The notes under the pieces are model-generated. The model was given only the letters and a program-made list of their open reading frames with translations. It was not told the origin of the DNA and did not search any database. A stretch of 64,000 bases of DNA, from the NCBI GenBank assembly GCA_947493695.1, contig CANLSF010000002.1, forward strand, positions 248,001 to 312,000, given 5' to 3'. The position numbers were made by a program, and so were the translations under genes. The DNA is from an uncultured Kiloniellaceae bacterium. Its GTDB lineage: Bacteria > Pseudomonadota > Alphaproteobacteria > Kiloniellales > Kiloniellaceae. Shown in pieces: positions 52,882 through 62,490 of the stretch. Each line of letters starts with the position of its first letter. The stretch's first letter is position 1.

Positions 52882-54684
52882 TCAGTCCATTTGCTCCAAT
52901 TCGTCGATAAAGCGGCCGATTAAACTCAGGCCCTGTGCCCAGAAGTCAGGATCAGAAGCATCCAGACCGAAGGGAGCCAGAAGCTCTTTGTGACGTTTTG
53001 TCCCGCCGGCGCTGAGCATATCCAGGTATTTTTCCGCAAATCCCTCCGAGGCCTGCTCGTAAACGGCATAGAGGGAATTCACCAGACAATCGCCGAAAGC
53101 GTAGGCATAGACGTAGAAGGGCACATGAATGAAATGCGGGATGTAGGCCCAGTAATGCTTGTAATCCGCATCGAACTTCAGTGCAGGTCCAAGACTCTCC
53201 CGCTGAGTCTCCAGCCAAATCTCGCCAAGACGCTCCGGCAGTAGTTCACCCGACCGGCGCTCGTCATGTACCCGGGCTTCGAACTGGTGCATAGCGATCT
53301 GTCGCACCACTGTGTTCAGCATGTCCTCGACCTTCGAGGCCAGCATCACCTTGCGCCGGGTCGGGTCGGTTTCGGCACGCAACAGCGACTGGAAAGTCAG
53401 CATCTCGCCAAACACCGATGCCGTCTCCGCCAGAGTCAAAGGCGTATCCGCCATCAGATGTCCCTGTGGCGCCGCAAAGACCTGATGGCAGCCATGTCCG
53501 AGTTCATGCGCCAGGGTCATGACATCGCGTGTGCGGCCCTGATAGTTGAGCAACAGATAGGGATGTGCGGACGGTACGGTCGGATGGGCAAAGGCGCCGG
53601 GCGCTTTACCGGGCCGAACCGGCGCATCGATCCAGGGTTTATCGAAGAAACGGCTGCCGACTTCCGCCAGCTTCGGCGAAAAGGACGCGTAGGCATCAAG
53701 CACCGTGCTGCGCGCGTCGTCCCAGGAGATGACCTTATCGTTGTCGTCCGGCAGCGGCGCATTGCGGTCCCAGTAAGGCAACTGCTCGACCCCGAACCAC
53801 TTGGCCTTCAGCTTGTAATAGCGGTGAGACATTGAGGGATAGGCGTCAGTGACCGAACTCACCAGGGCGTCAACCACCTCGTCCTCGACCACATTGGCCA
53901 GATTCCGCGAGGAGATCGGGCGCGCGAAGTTACGCCAGCTGTCCTCGGTCTGCTTGTCCTTTGCCAGGGTGTTGGTGATCAGCGCGAAGGTACGCTGATT
54001 TTCGCCCAGGACCTTGCCAAGCGACTTGGCGGCTTCCTTGCGCACCTCGCCATTCCGGTCGCCCAGTTTGTTCAGAATTTCGGCATTGCCGAGCTCGCCG
54101 CCTGAGAAAGGAAAACGCAGAGCCGCCATGGTTTCATCGAAAAGCCGGGTCCAGGCGGCGCGGCCACTGACGGATTTTTCGTGGAGAAGACGCTCGATTT
54201 CTTCATCGAGCTGATGCGGCCGGTAAGAGCGAAGATCCCGGAGCCAGGGGCCATAGTGCGCCAACTCGGGCGATGCGAGTTTGAACTGCAGCAGATCGTC
54301 TTCCAGTCCGTTAAGCTCCAGAGTGAAGAAAAGCATGGCCGTCGAGATGACGGTCGTGCGCTCCTGCATGGCCTGATAGAACTGTGTGACGGCAGGGTCA
54401 CTCATGTTGCCGGAATAAACCAGCTGCGCGTAGCTCATAACCCGACCCAAGGTTTCCTGCAGAGCCTGATAGGCATCGATGGCGCCCGCGAGGGCTGCCC
54501 CGTCCAGATCCGCCAGCTTGCCTTCATAGCGCGACCTGAAGTCCTTCGCAGCGGTTTCGCAGCGATCGAGATCCTGCTTCAGCTCCGGCGAATCCGTGCC
54601 GGGATAAAGGTCGCTCAAATCCCACGCAGGCAAGGTGCCCAGCTTCTCATCGAGCACAGATTTCGGCTTCGCGGCATTCGACAC
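52882..54684 (-). CDS. pepF: M3 family oligoendopeptidase F
   Basis: 600 residues. Zinc metallopeptidase with MTLAHELGHGCHQVF (HExxH around residue 390) and the third ligand in the helix ETASVFGEML. N-terminal helical domain (LPAWDLSDLYPG start) typical of the pepF/M3 clade. Cleaves short peptides in the cytosol. 43 bp upstream of the ABC1 kinase gene on the same strand, so the two may be co-transcribed. Confidence 0.95.
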   Translation of the reverse strand: MSNAAKPKSVLDEKLGTLPAWDLSDLYPGTDSPELKQDLDRCETAAKDFRSRYEGKLADLDGAALAGAIDAYQALQETLGRVMSYAQLVYSGNMSDPAVTQFYQAMQERTTVISTAMLFFTLELNGLEDDLLQFKLASPELAHYGPWLRDLRSYRPHQLDEEIERLLHEKSVSGRAAWTRLFDETMAALRFPFSGGELGNAEILNKLGDRNGEVRKEAAKSLGKVLGENQRTFALITNTLAKDKQTEDSWRNFARPISSRNLANVVEDEVVDALVSSVTDAYPSMSHRYYKLKAKWFGVEQLPYWDRNAPLPDDNDKVISWDDARSTVLDAYASFSPKLAEVGSRFFDKPWIDAPVRPGKAPGAFAHPTVPSAHPYLLLNYQGRTRDVMTLAHELGHGCHQVFAAPQGHLMADTPLTLAETASVFGEMLTFQSLLRAETDPTRRKVMLASKVEDMLNTVVRQIAMHQFEARVHDERRSGELLPERLGEIWLETQRESLGPALKFDADYKHYWAYIPHFIHVPFYVYAYAFGDCLVNSLYAVYEQASEGFAEKYLDMLSAGGTKRHKELLAPFGLDASDPDFWAQGLSLIGRFIDELEQMD

Positions 54685-54815
54685 GTACGTTCCTCCTCGG
54701 CAGTGACACCTTGACCGCTAGCGATATAGGCTCCAAATACGAGATCGCCAAGGACAAACCTGCGTGATCAACGCAGACAGACAAGCGCCGCGAAGCTGGT
54801 GCGCCAGGGGGAGCA

Positions 54816-56618
54816 ATGAATTTTTCGGGCTGGAACAGCTTAACCGAAATGTTTTTCGAGCAGGCGGAGACGCATGCGAACCGGAATTTTCTCTGGGCAA
54901 AACGCGATGGCGCGTACCAACCCCTGACCTGGCGCGAGGTTGAGACTAAGGTTAAGGATCTGGCGCGCGGCTTGCGCAGCCTGGGTCTGGAGCGCGGAGA
55001 GAGAGTCGTGCTTGTCTCCGAAAACCGCCCGGAATGGCTCATTGCCGATGTCGCAGTCATGGCTGCAGGTGGGATTACCGTTCCTGCCTACACCACCAAC
55101 ACCGTCAGCGACCATCTCCACATCCTCACCAACTCACGCGCCAGAGGCGTCATCGTCTCAACCCGCTCGCTGGCCCGCAAGCTGATGCCCGCCGCGCTGG
55201 ATTCACCCAATTGCAAATGGGTGATCTCGATCGAGGATCTGGAACAAGGTCAGTCCGTTCCAATCGACCTGCACCGCTGGGACGAGGTTCTGCATCAGGG
55301 CTCACTCGCGCCCGATGATGTCAAGGAATACGCGGGCTTCGCCACACGGCAGGAAACAGCCTGCTTCATCTACACCTCAGGCACCGGCGGTGTTCCCAAA
55401 GCCGTCATGCTCAGCCATGGCGCAATCATGTGCAACTGCATGGGCGCGCATGACCTGCTCAAAGAACTTGGTCTTGGACGGGAATCCTTTCTCTGTTTTC
55501 TCCCCCTCACCCATTCCTACGAACATACAGCCGGTCAGTTTTTCCCGATGTCGATCGGCGCCGAGATCTACTACGCGGAGAGCATAGAAAAACTGCTCAA
55601 CAATCTCGGCGAAGTCAGACCAACGATTATGACGGCGGTGCCGCGCCTCTACGAAAGCATGCTGCAGCGCATCCGGCGCGGCGTCGAAACCCAGAGCCCC
55701 TTCAAACAACGCCTCTTCAATCTCGCGGAAAGCCTCGGGCGTAAGCGCTACGTGGACCCTACCAGTCTGACAGCGAAGGAACGCCTGCTCGATTTCGTTG
55801 TCGAGATTCTCGTCCGCCGCAAAATCAGGAAGCGCTTCGGCGGGCAGCTGAAAGCCATGGTTTCCGGAGGCGCTGCGCTCAATCCGGATATCGGCGTTTT
55901 CTTCATCGCCCTCGGTCTTCCCGTGCTTCAGGGCTACGGACAGACGGAATCCTCGCCGGTGATTTCCTGTAACCGGCCGGGGCGCGTGAAGATGCACACG
56001 GTGGGCCCGCCCCTGAAGGGTGTTGAGGTCAAGATTGCCGACGACGGCGAAATCCTGGTGCGCGGCGAACTGGTCATGAACGGGTATTGGGACGACGAAG
56101 AGGCCACGGCGAACGTCATCAAGGATGGCTGGTTGCACACGGGCGATGTCGGACGCCTTGATGAACACAACTACATCCAAATCACCGACCGTAAGAAAGA
56201 CATCATCGTCTTTTCCGGCGGTGACAACGTTTCCCCCGCCCGTGTCGAGGGCTTCCTGACCCTGCAGCCCGAACTCCATCAGGCGATGGTCTACGGTGAC
56301 AAGCGCCCCAATCTGGTGGCTCTGCTGGTGCCCGACGAGGAATTCATAAGCAGCTGGGCGAAAGAACACGACAAGAAGCCCGATCTGAAAACCCTGAGCG
56401 CCGATCCGGATTTGCGCAAGCATCTGGCCGGTGTGGTCGATGAGGTCAATAAGCTGCTCTCGCCAATGGAAAAGGTCCGCCGTTTCATCATCGCGCCGGA
56501 GGCCTTTACCACCGAAAACAGCATGATGACGCCCACACTGAAGATCCGCCGTCACAAAATTAAGGAAGAGTACGGCAAGGTTCTGGACGAACTCTATGAA
56601 AAGAAGAAAAGGGCCTGA
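54816..56618 (+). CDS. Long-chain acyl-CoA synthetase (AMP-forming)
   Basis: 600 residues, ANL superfamily. P-loop motif YTSGTGGVPKAVMLSHGA (about 185-202; the usual TGxPK is TGGVPK here), PLTHSYEHT, GYGQTESSP, and the hinge DRKKDIIVFSGGDNVSP followed by the C-terminal Lys region. Activates fatty acids to acyl-AMP then acyl-CoA. Size and motifs fit FadD15-like eukaryote-type ligases. AGGGGGAGCA lies before the ATG. Divergent from pepF. Confidence 0.93.
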   Translation: MNFSGWNSLTEMFFEQAETHANRNFLWAKRDGAYQPLTWREVETKVKDLARGLRSLGLERGERVVLVSENRPEWLIADVAVMAAGGITVPAYTTNTVSDHLHILTNSRARGVIVSTRSLARKLMPAALDSPNCKWVISIEDLEQGQSVPIDLHRWDEVLHQGSLAPDDVKEYAGFATRQETACFIYTSGTGGVPKAVMLSHGAIMCNCMGAHDLLKELGLGRESFLCFLPLTHSYEHTAGQFFPMSIGAEIYYAESIEKLLNNLGEVRPTIMTAVPRLYESMLQRIRRGVETQSPFKQRLFNLAESLGRKRYVDPTSLTAKERLLDFVVEILVRRKIRKRFGGQLKAMVSGGAALNPDIGVFFIALGLPVLQGYGQTESSPVISCNRPGRVKMHTVGPPLKGVEVKIADDGEILVRGELVMNGYWDDEEATANVIKDGWLHTGDVGRLDEHNYIQITDRKKDIIVFSGGDNVSPARVEGFLTLQPELHQAMVYGDKRPNLVALLVPDEEFISSWAKEHDKKPDLKTLSADPDLRKHLAGVVDEVNKLLSPMEKVRRFIIAPEAFTTENSMMTPTLKIRRHKIKEEYGKVLDELYEKKKRA

Positions 56619-56847
56619 TCCACAAAAGCATCTTTGCGGGTAAGCTGAAATTCTGCCACCTGACGATTCGCGAACTATAAATTACGTTCGGGTGCGACAA
56701 GTTGGCACTTTCGTTAATCTAATCCAATATAATGGATATGAACGTTGCTTTTTTAACCGATTCGACCGTCGCAAATTGCCATTTAGGTCAGCATTGATTA
56801 CCTTTTAGAGTATAAGCCGATAATAATCCTGCTCGGGAGAGGAAACG

Positions 56848-59800
56848 ATGGCTCTTAATGCGGTAACTCTCGACGACAAGTATGCGCTCGAGTCCGGACG
56901 GGTTTACCTGACCGGCACACAGGCGCTGGTGCGCTTGCCCATGATGCAGCGCCAGCGCGATGTGGCGGCAGGTCTGAACACCGGCTGTTTCATCTCGGGC
57001 TACCGTGGGTCTCCTCTCGGCGGCGTCGACCAACAGCTCTGGTCCGCCCGGCAGTTTCTCGCGAAAAATCACATCCATTTCCAGCCCGGCGTCAACGAAG
57101 ACCTCGCAGCCACGGCGGTATGGGGCAGCCAGCAGGGCAACCTCTTCGGCGACAGTAACTACGACGGCGTCTATTCCCTTTGGTACGGCAAGGGTCCTGG
57201 CGTCGACCGCAGCGGCGACGTCTTCCGCCATGGCAATCTGGCGGGTTCTTCTCCGAACGGCGGCGTTCTGTTGCTGGCCGGCGATGATCACACCGCCAAA
57301 TCCTCCACGACCGCACACCAGTGCGAATACGCCTTCATGGATGCGATGATCCCGGTCCTCAATCCGGCAGGTGTTCAGGAATTCCTGGATCTCGGCCTTC
57401 TCGGCTGGGCCATGAGCCGTTACTCAGGGTGCTGGGTCGGCTTCAAAACCATTGGCGAAACGGTGGATTCATCCGCGAGTGTTTATGTCGACCCGCATCG
57501 TATCGACGTGGAGATGCCGACGGACTTCAACATGCCAGCCGAGGGCTTGAACATCCGCTGGCCGGATGGCGTTCTGGAACAGGAAGAGCGTCTGCAGGCC
57601 CACAAGATCTATGCGGCCCTCGCCTTTGCCCGCGCCAACAAGCTCGACAAAACGGTGATCGACTCGCCTCAAAAGCGACGCCTCGGCATCGTCACCGCCG
57701 GCAAGTCCTATCTGGATGTCCGTCAGGCCCTCGATGACCTGGGCATTGATGAGGAAATGGCGGCGGACATCGGTCTCAGCCTCTATAAGGTCGGCATGAC
57801 CTGGCCGCTGGAGCGCGAGGGCATGCGCCGCTTTGCGGAAGGCCTGGAAGAGATCGTCGTCGTCGAAGAAAAACGGGCGGTCATCGAAAACCAGTTGAAA
57901 GAGCAACTCTACAACTGGCGTCCAGACGTGCGTCCAAGGGTGATCGGCAAATACGACGAAGATGGCGAATGGATCTTGCCGTCAATTGACGAGATCACAC
58001 CGGCGCGCATCGCGCGGGTGCTGGCCCAGCGCATCGGCCGTTTCTATAGCAGCGAACGGATCAACCAGCGTCTGGCCTTCCTGGAACAGAAGGAACAGGC
58101 GCTGAACGCGGAAGCGGCACCCATTGCCCGCATTCCCTACTTCTGCTCTGGCTGCCCGCACAATACCTCGACCAAGGTACCGGAAGGCAGCCGCGCGCTG
58201 GCCGGGATCGGTTGCCACTACATGGCGATCTGGATGGACCGGGATACGGAGACCTTTACCCAGATGGGTGGCGAAGGCGTTCCCTGGGTCGGACAGGCCC
58301 CCTTCAGCAAGACCAAGCACGTTTTCGCCAATCTGGGCGACGGCACCTATTTCCATTCCGGCATCATGGCGGTACGGGCCTCGGTCGCGGCCAAGGTCAA
58401 CATCACCTACAAGGTGCTTTACAACGATGCGGTCGCCATGACCGGCGGCCAACCCCATGACGGCCCGCTGGATCCGGCGATGATCACCCGACAGCTGGAA
58501 GCCGAGGGCGTGACCCGCATCGTCGTGGTCACGGATGAGCCGGACAAGTATCCCATGGGCACCGAATGGGCGCATGGCATTACCATCGAACACCGCGACG
58601 AGTTGGACCGGGTTCAACGCGACATGCGTGAGATCGAGGGCGTTTCGGTCATCCTCTACGACCAGACCTGTGCGGCGGAGAAACGCCGGCGGCGGAAACG
58701 CGGGCTCTTCCCCGATCCCCCCAAACGGGTCTTTATCAACGACGCTGTCTGCGAAGGCTGCGGCGACTGTTCGGTTCAGTCGAACTGCGTCTCCGTCGCG
58801 CCGCTGGAAACCGAGTTCGGTCGCAAGCGCGTCATCGACCAGTCCTCCTGCAACAAAGACTTTTCCTGCGTGAAGGGCTTCTGCCCTAGCTTCGTCACCG
58901 TGCACGGTGGCGCGTTGCGTAAAAAGAAACCTATCGTCAAGGACAACACCAACAGTCAGGCATCCGAATGGGGTGAGCTTCCCGATCCGGCCCTGCCCGC
59001 ACTGGACGAGCCCTATAGCATCGTCATCACCGGTGTCGGCGGCACCGGCGTGGTCACGATCGGTGCACTGATCGGCATGGCCGCGCACATCGAAGGCAAA
59101 GGCTGCTCGGTCCTCGATATGGCCGGTCTCGCGCAAAAAGGCGGCGCGGTAGTCAGCCATGTGCGTATCTCGGCCCAACCGGAAGACATCCACGCAGTCC
59201 GGGTCTCGGCGGGTGGCGCGAAACTTCTGCTCGGCTGTGACCTGGTTGTCGCGGCGGGTTTCGATGCCCTGTCAAAGGTCGAACAAGGCCGGGGCCGGGC
59301 GGTGATCAACAGTCATGAAGCCGTCACGGGGGAGTTCACCCGCAACCCGGACCTCCTTTTCCCATCGCAAAGCCTGCGGGAGCGGATTGAAGGCGAGGTC
59401 GGCGCGGATCAAACGGACTTCCTGGATGCAACACAGATCGCAACCGCCATCCTCGGGGATTCTATTGCGACCAACCTCTTTATGCTGGGTTACGCCTGGC
59501 AGCAGGGCCTTATCCCGCTCAGCCTGGATGCCATCGATCAGGCTATCGTGCTGAACGGTGTCGCTGTCGAAGCCAACACGCGAGCCTTCCGCTGGGGCCG
59601 CCGGGCCGCCAACGATCTCTCCGCCGTGCAGGCTTTTGCCGCGCCGCCAAAAGAACCGGTAAGCCATCATTTCTCGCAGAGTCTCGACGAGGTGATCGAC
59701 CGGCGCGTCGCCTTCCTGACAGACTATCAGGATGCAGCCTACGCCACCCGCTACCGGTCTCTTGTCGACAAGGTCCGCAAGGTCGAAGCAGCAGCCAAGC

Positions 59801-60342
59801 TCTCAAACAGCACGGCATTGACCGAGGCAGTCGCGCGCTACTACTTCAAACTGCTCGCCATCAAAGACGAGTACGAAGTTGCACGCCTCTATTCGACCGA
59901 TGAATTTACCGAAAAACTGCGCCAGCAATTCGAAGGCGACTTCAAACTGAGTGTCCATCTCGCGCCACCGATCATGGCGGCACGGGATCCTGAAACCGGA
60001 CAACTCAAAAAACGTGAGTACGGCCCCTGGATCCTGCAGGCTTTCAAACTGCTGTCAAAATTCAAAGGCCTTCGTGGCGGCCGCTTCGACATCTTCGGGC
60101 GTACGGCTGAGCGTAAGATGGAACGTCAGCTCATCACCGATTACGAAGGTCTGGTGGAAGAGCTGACCGCCGGCCTCTCTCACGACACCCATAGTCTTGC
60201 CGTCGAACTCGCGTCGCTGCCCGAGCACATCCGGGGCTATGGTCATGTGAAAGAACGCCACGTCACAGAAACCAAAGAGCGTGAGACTTCGCTTCTTCAG
60301 AGCTTCCGCAATCCTGAGCCTTCACGCAGCGCTGCTGAATAA
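56848..60342 (+). CDS. Indolepyruvate:ferredoxin oxidoreductase, fused alpha-beta-type, 1164 residues
   Basis: Oxidises arylpyruvates to acyl-CoA, passing electrons to ferredoxin. N-terminal pyrimidine-type domain (GYRGSPLGGVDQ, FQPGVNEDLAATAVWG), a central ThDP domain with YFCSGCPHNTSTKVPEG (about 431), ALAGIGCHYMA and GLGDGTYFHSG-like NLGDGTYFHSG, a 4Fe-4S domain with CEGCGDCSVQSNC (about 635) and SCNKDFSCVKGFCP, then a gamma-type domain with ITGVGGTGVVTIGALIG (about 727). The fusion is common in proteobacteria and differs from archaeal two-subunit IorAB. GAGAGGAAACG precedes the ATG. Electron acceptor not encoded nearby. Confidence 0.95.
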   Translation: MALNAVTLDDKYALESGRVYLTGTQALVRLPMMQRQRDVAAGLNTGCFISGYRGSPLGGVDQQLWSARQFLAKNHIHFQPGVNEDLAATAVWGSQQGNLFGDSNYDGVYSLWYGKGPGVDRSGDVFRHGNLAGSSPNGGVLLLAGDDHTAKSSTTAHQCEYAFMDAMIPVLNPAGVQEFLDLGLLGWAMSRYSGCWVGFKTIGETVDSSASVYVDPHRIDVEMPTDFNMPAEGLNIRWPDGVLEQEERLQAHKIYAALAFARANKLDKTVIDSPQKRRLGIVTAGKSYLDVRQALDDLGIDEEMAADIGLSLYKVGMTWPLEREGMRRFAEGLEEIVVVEEKRAVIENQLKEQLYNWRPDVRPRVIGKYDEDGEWILPSIDEITPARIARVLAQRIGRFYSSERINQRLAFLEQKEQALNAEAAPIARIPYFCSGCPHNTSTKVPEGSRALAGIGCHYMAIWMDRDTETFTQMGGEGVPWVGQAPFSKTKHVFANLGDGTYFHSGIMAVRASVAAKVNITYKVLYNDAVAMTGGQPHDGPLDPAMITRQLEAEGVTRIVVVTDEPDKYPMGTEWAHGITIEHRDELDRVQRDMREIEGVSVILYDQTCAAEKRRRRKRGLFPDPPKRVFINDAVCEGCGDCSVQSNCVSVAPLETEFGRKRVIDQSSCNKDFSCVKGFCPSFVTVHGGALRKKKPIVKDNTNSQASEWGELPDPALPALDEPYSIVITGVGGTGVVTIGALIGMAAHIEGKGCSVLDMAGLAQKGGAVVSHVRISAQPEDIHAVRVSAGGAKLLLGCDLVVAAGFDALSKVEQGRGRAVINSHEAVTGEFTRNPDLLFPSQSLRERIEGEVGADQTDFLDATQIATAILGDSIATNLFMLGYAWQQGLIPLSLDAIDQAIVLNGVAVEANTRAFRWGRRAANDLSAVQAFAAPPKEPVSHHFSQSLDEVIDRRVAFLTDYQDAAYATRYRSLVDKVRKVEAAAKLSNSTALTEAVARYYFKLLAIKDEYEVARLYSTDEFTEKLRQQFEGDFKLSVHLAPPIMAARDPETGQLKKREYGPWILQAFKLLSKFKGLRGGRFDIFGRTAERKMERQLITDYEGLVEELTAGLSHDTHSLAVELASLPEHIRGYGHVKERHVTETKERETSLLQSFRNPEPSRSAAE

Positions 60343-60458
60343 GCCTGCTCAAGACCTGTGAGCTTTCGGTTTGCCTGACAGCGGGAACGCGTCAGAATGG
60401 GGAAACTGCGAGCGCTGCAAGCTCTCAGCGGAAACTGATTTTGGAGACTTGAGAAGAT

Positions 60459-60746
60459 ATGCCAGCTTACATGATCGCACGCGTGAAGGTTCATGACCCA
60501 GAGGGTTACGAGGCCTACAAAGCCAAAGCCTCGGTCGCAATAGAGGCACACGGCGGGCGTTATCTGGTGCGCGGCGGAGCGCTGGAAGTCCTGGAAGGTG
60601 AAGACAGTGGTGCGCGGCTGGTCATCGTCGAATTCAAGGACATGGACACCGCCAAGGTCTTTTACAATTCGGACGCCTATCAGGAAGCCGTAAAGATCCG
60701 TCAGCCGGTATCCGAAGGCAACTTCATCGTGGTCGAAGGCCTGTAA
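60459..60746 (+). CDS. DUF1330 family protein
   Basis: 95 residues, ferredoxin-like dimeric alpha/beta-barrel fold. PAYMIARVKVHDPEGYEAYKAKASVAIEAHGGRYLVRGG and VIVEFKDMDTAKVFYNSDAYQEAVKIR are diagnostic. Function unknown. 116 bp downstream of the oxidoreductase gene on the same strand. Confidence 0.93.
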   Translation: MPAYMIARVKVHDPEGYEAYKAKASVAIEAHGGRYLVRGGALEVLEGEDSGARLVIVEFKDMDTAKVFYNSDAYQEAVKIRQPVSEGNFIVVEGL

Positions 60747-60789
60747 TCAAATCTGAAAGCTTAGGTTTAGAGCACCCTAAACAGCGGCG

Positions 60790-61788
60790 TCACCCTGCCG
60801 ACCGAAAGCGGCTGCGGTAGACGCCGGGCGTGAGCCCCAGGTGCTTGGCGAAAGCCCGGCGGAGGGTCTGTGCGTCCCGGAGTCCTGATAGACTCGCCAC
60901 AGCGTCGAAGGACGCTGGTGTCTGTTCCAGGGCATTGCGGGCAAAATCGACGCGCACCCCCTCCACGTAGCGCGAGGGACTCTCACCGAACTCTCTGATG
61001 AAAAGCCTGTGCAGGCTGCGTTCGGTAAGGTTGGCGAATTCACTCATCCGCGTGACACGCCAGTCCGCCGCAGGTTCCGCGGCGACAGCCTCACAGAGCT
61101 TGCGAATCCTTGGAGACGCGGCACTTTGCGCCCGCAGTGGCCGAGAATACTGGCTCTGACCACCGGAGCGGCGGACATAGACCACCAACTCGCGCGCAAC
61201 CTCCAGCGTAACGTCACTGCCCAGATCTTCCTCCACCATCGCCAGCGCAAGATCGATGCCCGCCGTCACACCGGCTGATGTGAAGATGTTTTCTTCCTGG
61301 GTGTAGATTTCATCCGGCAGCCAATTTACCGAGGGGTAGCGCCGCCAGAGATCCGGCGTCCGGCTCCAATGGCAGGTTGCCTTCCGACCATCCAGCAATC
61401 CTGCCTCCGCCAGCAGGAGGCTGCCCGAGCAGACCGATGCGATCCGGCGTTGCTCTGGAGCCGCCTGTCGCAAAAACTCGACCATCGCCGCATTGGCACA
61501 CTGCCGATCAACGCCGGGCCCGCCCGGGACAAAAAGATCGCCCGGTGGCAGATCAGTCTCAAAACCGGCATCGGCCATCAGAACAAGACCAGACTCTCCC
61601 CTCACCGGATTACCGTCCAGGCTGGTGGTGCGCACTTTGTAGAAAGCCTGATCGACAAAGCGGTTTGCGGTGCTGAAAACCTGAAGCGGTCCAACAACGT
61701 CCAACATCATCACATCGGGGAAAAGAACCATGGTGACCGGAACTGGTGTCCCATTCAATTCTGTCTGTTTTTGATTGCGTATTGTCAT
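60790..61788 (-). CDS. GlxA-type transcription regulator (DJ-1/PfpI domain plus AraC helix-turn-helix)
   Basis: 332 residues from ATG 61788 (TTG 61797 is also open). N-terminal DJ-1/PfpI domain with FPDVMMLDVVGPLQVF and the nucleophile-elbow Cys in IASVCSGSLLLAEAG; C-terminal AraC-type double helix-turn-helix (about 240-330) with NLTERSLHRLFIREFGESPSRYVE and GLRDAQTLRRAFAKHLGLTPGVYRSRF. Likely senses a small molecule and controls the divergent DJ-1-family gene. Binding site probably the inverted repeat at 61829-61849. Confidence 0.93.
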   Translation of the reverse strand: MTIRNQKQTELNGTPVPVTMVLFPDVMMLDVVGPLQVFSTANRFVDQAFYKVRTTSLDGNPVRGESGLVLMADAGFETDLPPGDLFVPGGPGVDRQCANAAMVEFLRQAAPEQRRIASVCSGSLLLAEAGLLDGRKATCHWSRTPDLWRRYPSVNWLPDEIYTQEENIFTSAGVTAGIDLALAMVEEDLGSDVTLEVARELVVYVRRSGGQSQYSRPLRAQSAASPRIRKLCEAVAAEPAADWRVTRMSEFANLTERSLHRLFIREFGESPSRYVEGVRVDFARNALEQTPASFDAVASLSGLRDAQTLRRAFAKHLGLTPGVYRSRFRSAG

Positions 61789-61802
61789 ATCAGACAAAAT
61801 TT

Positions 61803-61849
61803 AGCGTTGTTACGCTCTTTAAGTCAAACAAATACAAATGTTGTATTTG
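61803..61849. promoter_or_regulatory. Inverted repeats between divergent GlxA-like and DJ-1-family genes
   Basis: CAAATACAA (61829-61837) and TTGTATTTG (61841-61849) form a perfect 9-bp dyad with a 3-nt centre. A second, weaker dyad AGCGT-TGTT-ACGCT is at 61803-61816. Both lie in the short divergent promoter region, so operator function is likely. Confidence 0.65.
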
Positions 61850-61884
61850 GAATTTCGAATTCTAAATGTTAAAGGAAAAATATC

Positions 61885-62490
61885 ATGCAGATTGGAATCC
61901 TGCTCTTCGACAGGGTGGAAGAGCTCGACTTTGTCGGTCCCTATGAGATCCTGGCTGCTGCCGAAGACCGCCGGCCCGAGGAAATTCAGGTCAAGACCTA
62001 CGCCCTCGATCAGTTGGAAGTAAGCTGCAACAAACGACTGAAGGTTCTGGCTCATGGCTTGTGCGCGGATGCGCCCCAGCTGGATGTTCTGCTGGTTCCC
62101 GGCGGCAACGGCAGCAGAGTCGCCGCCGAAAACTCCGAGGTTATCGCCTGGGTGCAGAAACAGGCAGCGGGCGCAAAGTGGGTCACATCGGTCTGCACGG
62201 GCGCACGCATCCTTCAGGCCGCCGGTCTGATTGACGGTAAACGGGTCACAACCTTCCACGATGCAATTCAGGATCTGCGCGACGCGGGCCGGGCTGCGGA
62301 GGTTCTGGACAATGTCCGCTATGTTCAGGACGGCAACCTGGTCACCTCTGCCGGTGTATCGGCAGGCATCGACATGACCCTCTGGCTACTCGGTCAAATG
62401 ACCTCCCCTGATTTCGCCCGTGAAGTTCAGGCTTACGTCGAGTACTTCCCCTCTCCGCCTTATAGCGCAGAAGTAACCCAGGCAGCCTGA
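61885..62490 (+). CDS. DJ-1/PfpI family protein, isonitrile-hydratase-like
   Basis: 201 residues. IGILLFDRVEELDFVGPYEIL at the N-terminus with Asp15, and the nucleophile Cys104 in WVTSVCTGARIL. The Asp/Cys arrangement and the SVCTG motif match isonitrile hydratase (InhA), which turns isonitriles into N-formamides, more closely than proteases or glyoxalases of the superfamily. AAAGGAAAAATATC precedes the ATG. Divergent from the GlxA-like regulator. Confidence 0.88.
   Translation: MQIGILLFDRVEELDFVGPYEILAAAEDRRPEEIQVKTYALDQLEVSCNKRLKVLAHGLCADAPQLDVLLVPGGNGSRVAAENSEVIAWVQKQAAGAKWVTSVCTGARILQAAGLIDGKRVTTFHDAIQDLRDAGRAAEVLDNVRYVQDGNLVTSAGVSAGIDMTLWLLGQMTSPDFAREVQAYVEYFPSPPYSAEVTQAA

Noticed and set aside
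55377-56555. 392-codon minus-strand frame
   Set aside because: Antisense to the acyl-CoA synthetase; typical long shadow frame in G+C-rich coding DNA.
57982-59193. 403-codon minus-strand frame
   Set aside because: Antisense to the indolepyruvate oxidoreductase core; product looks random.
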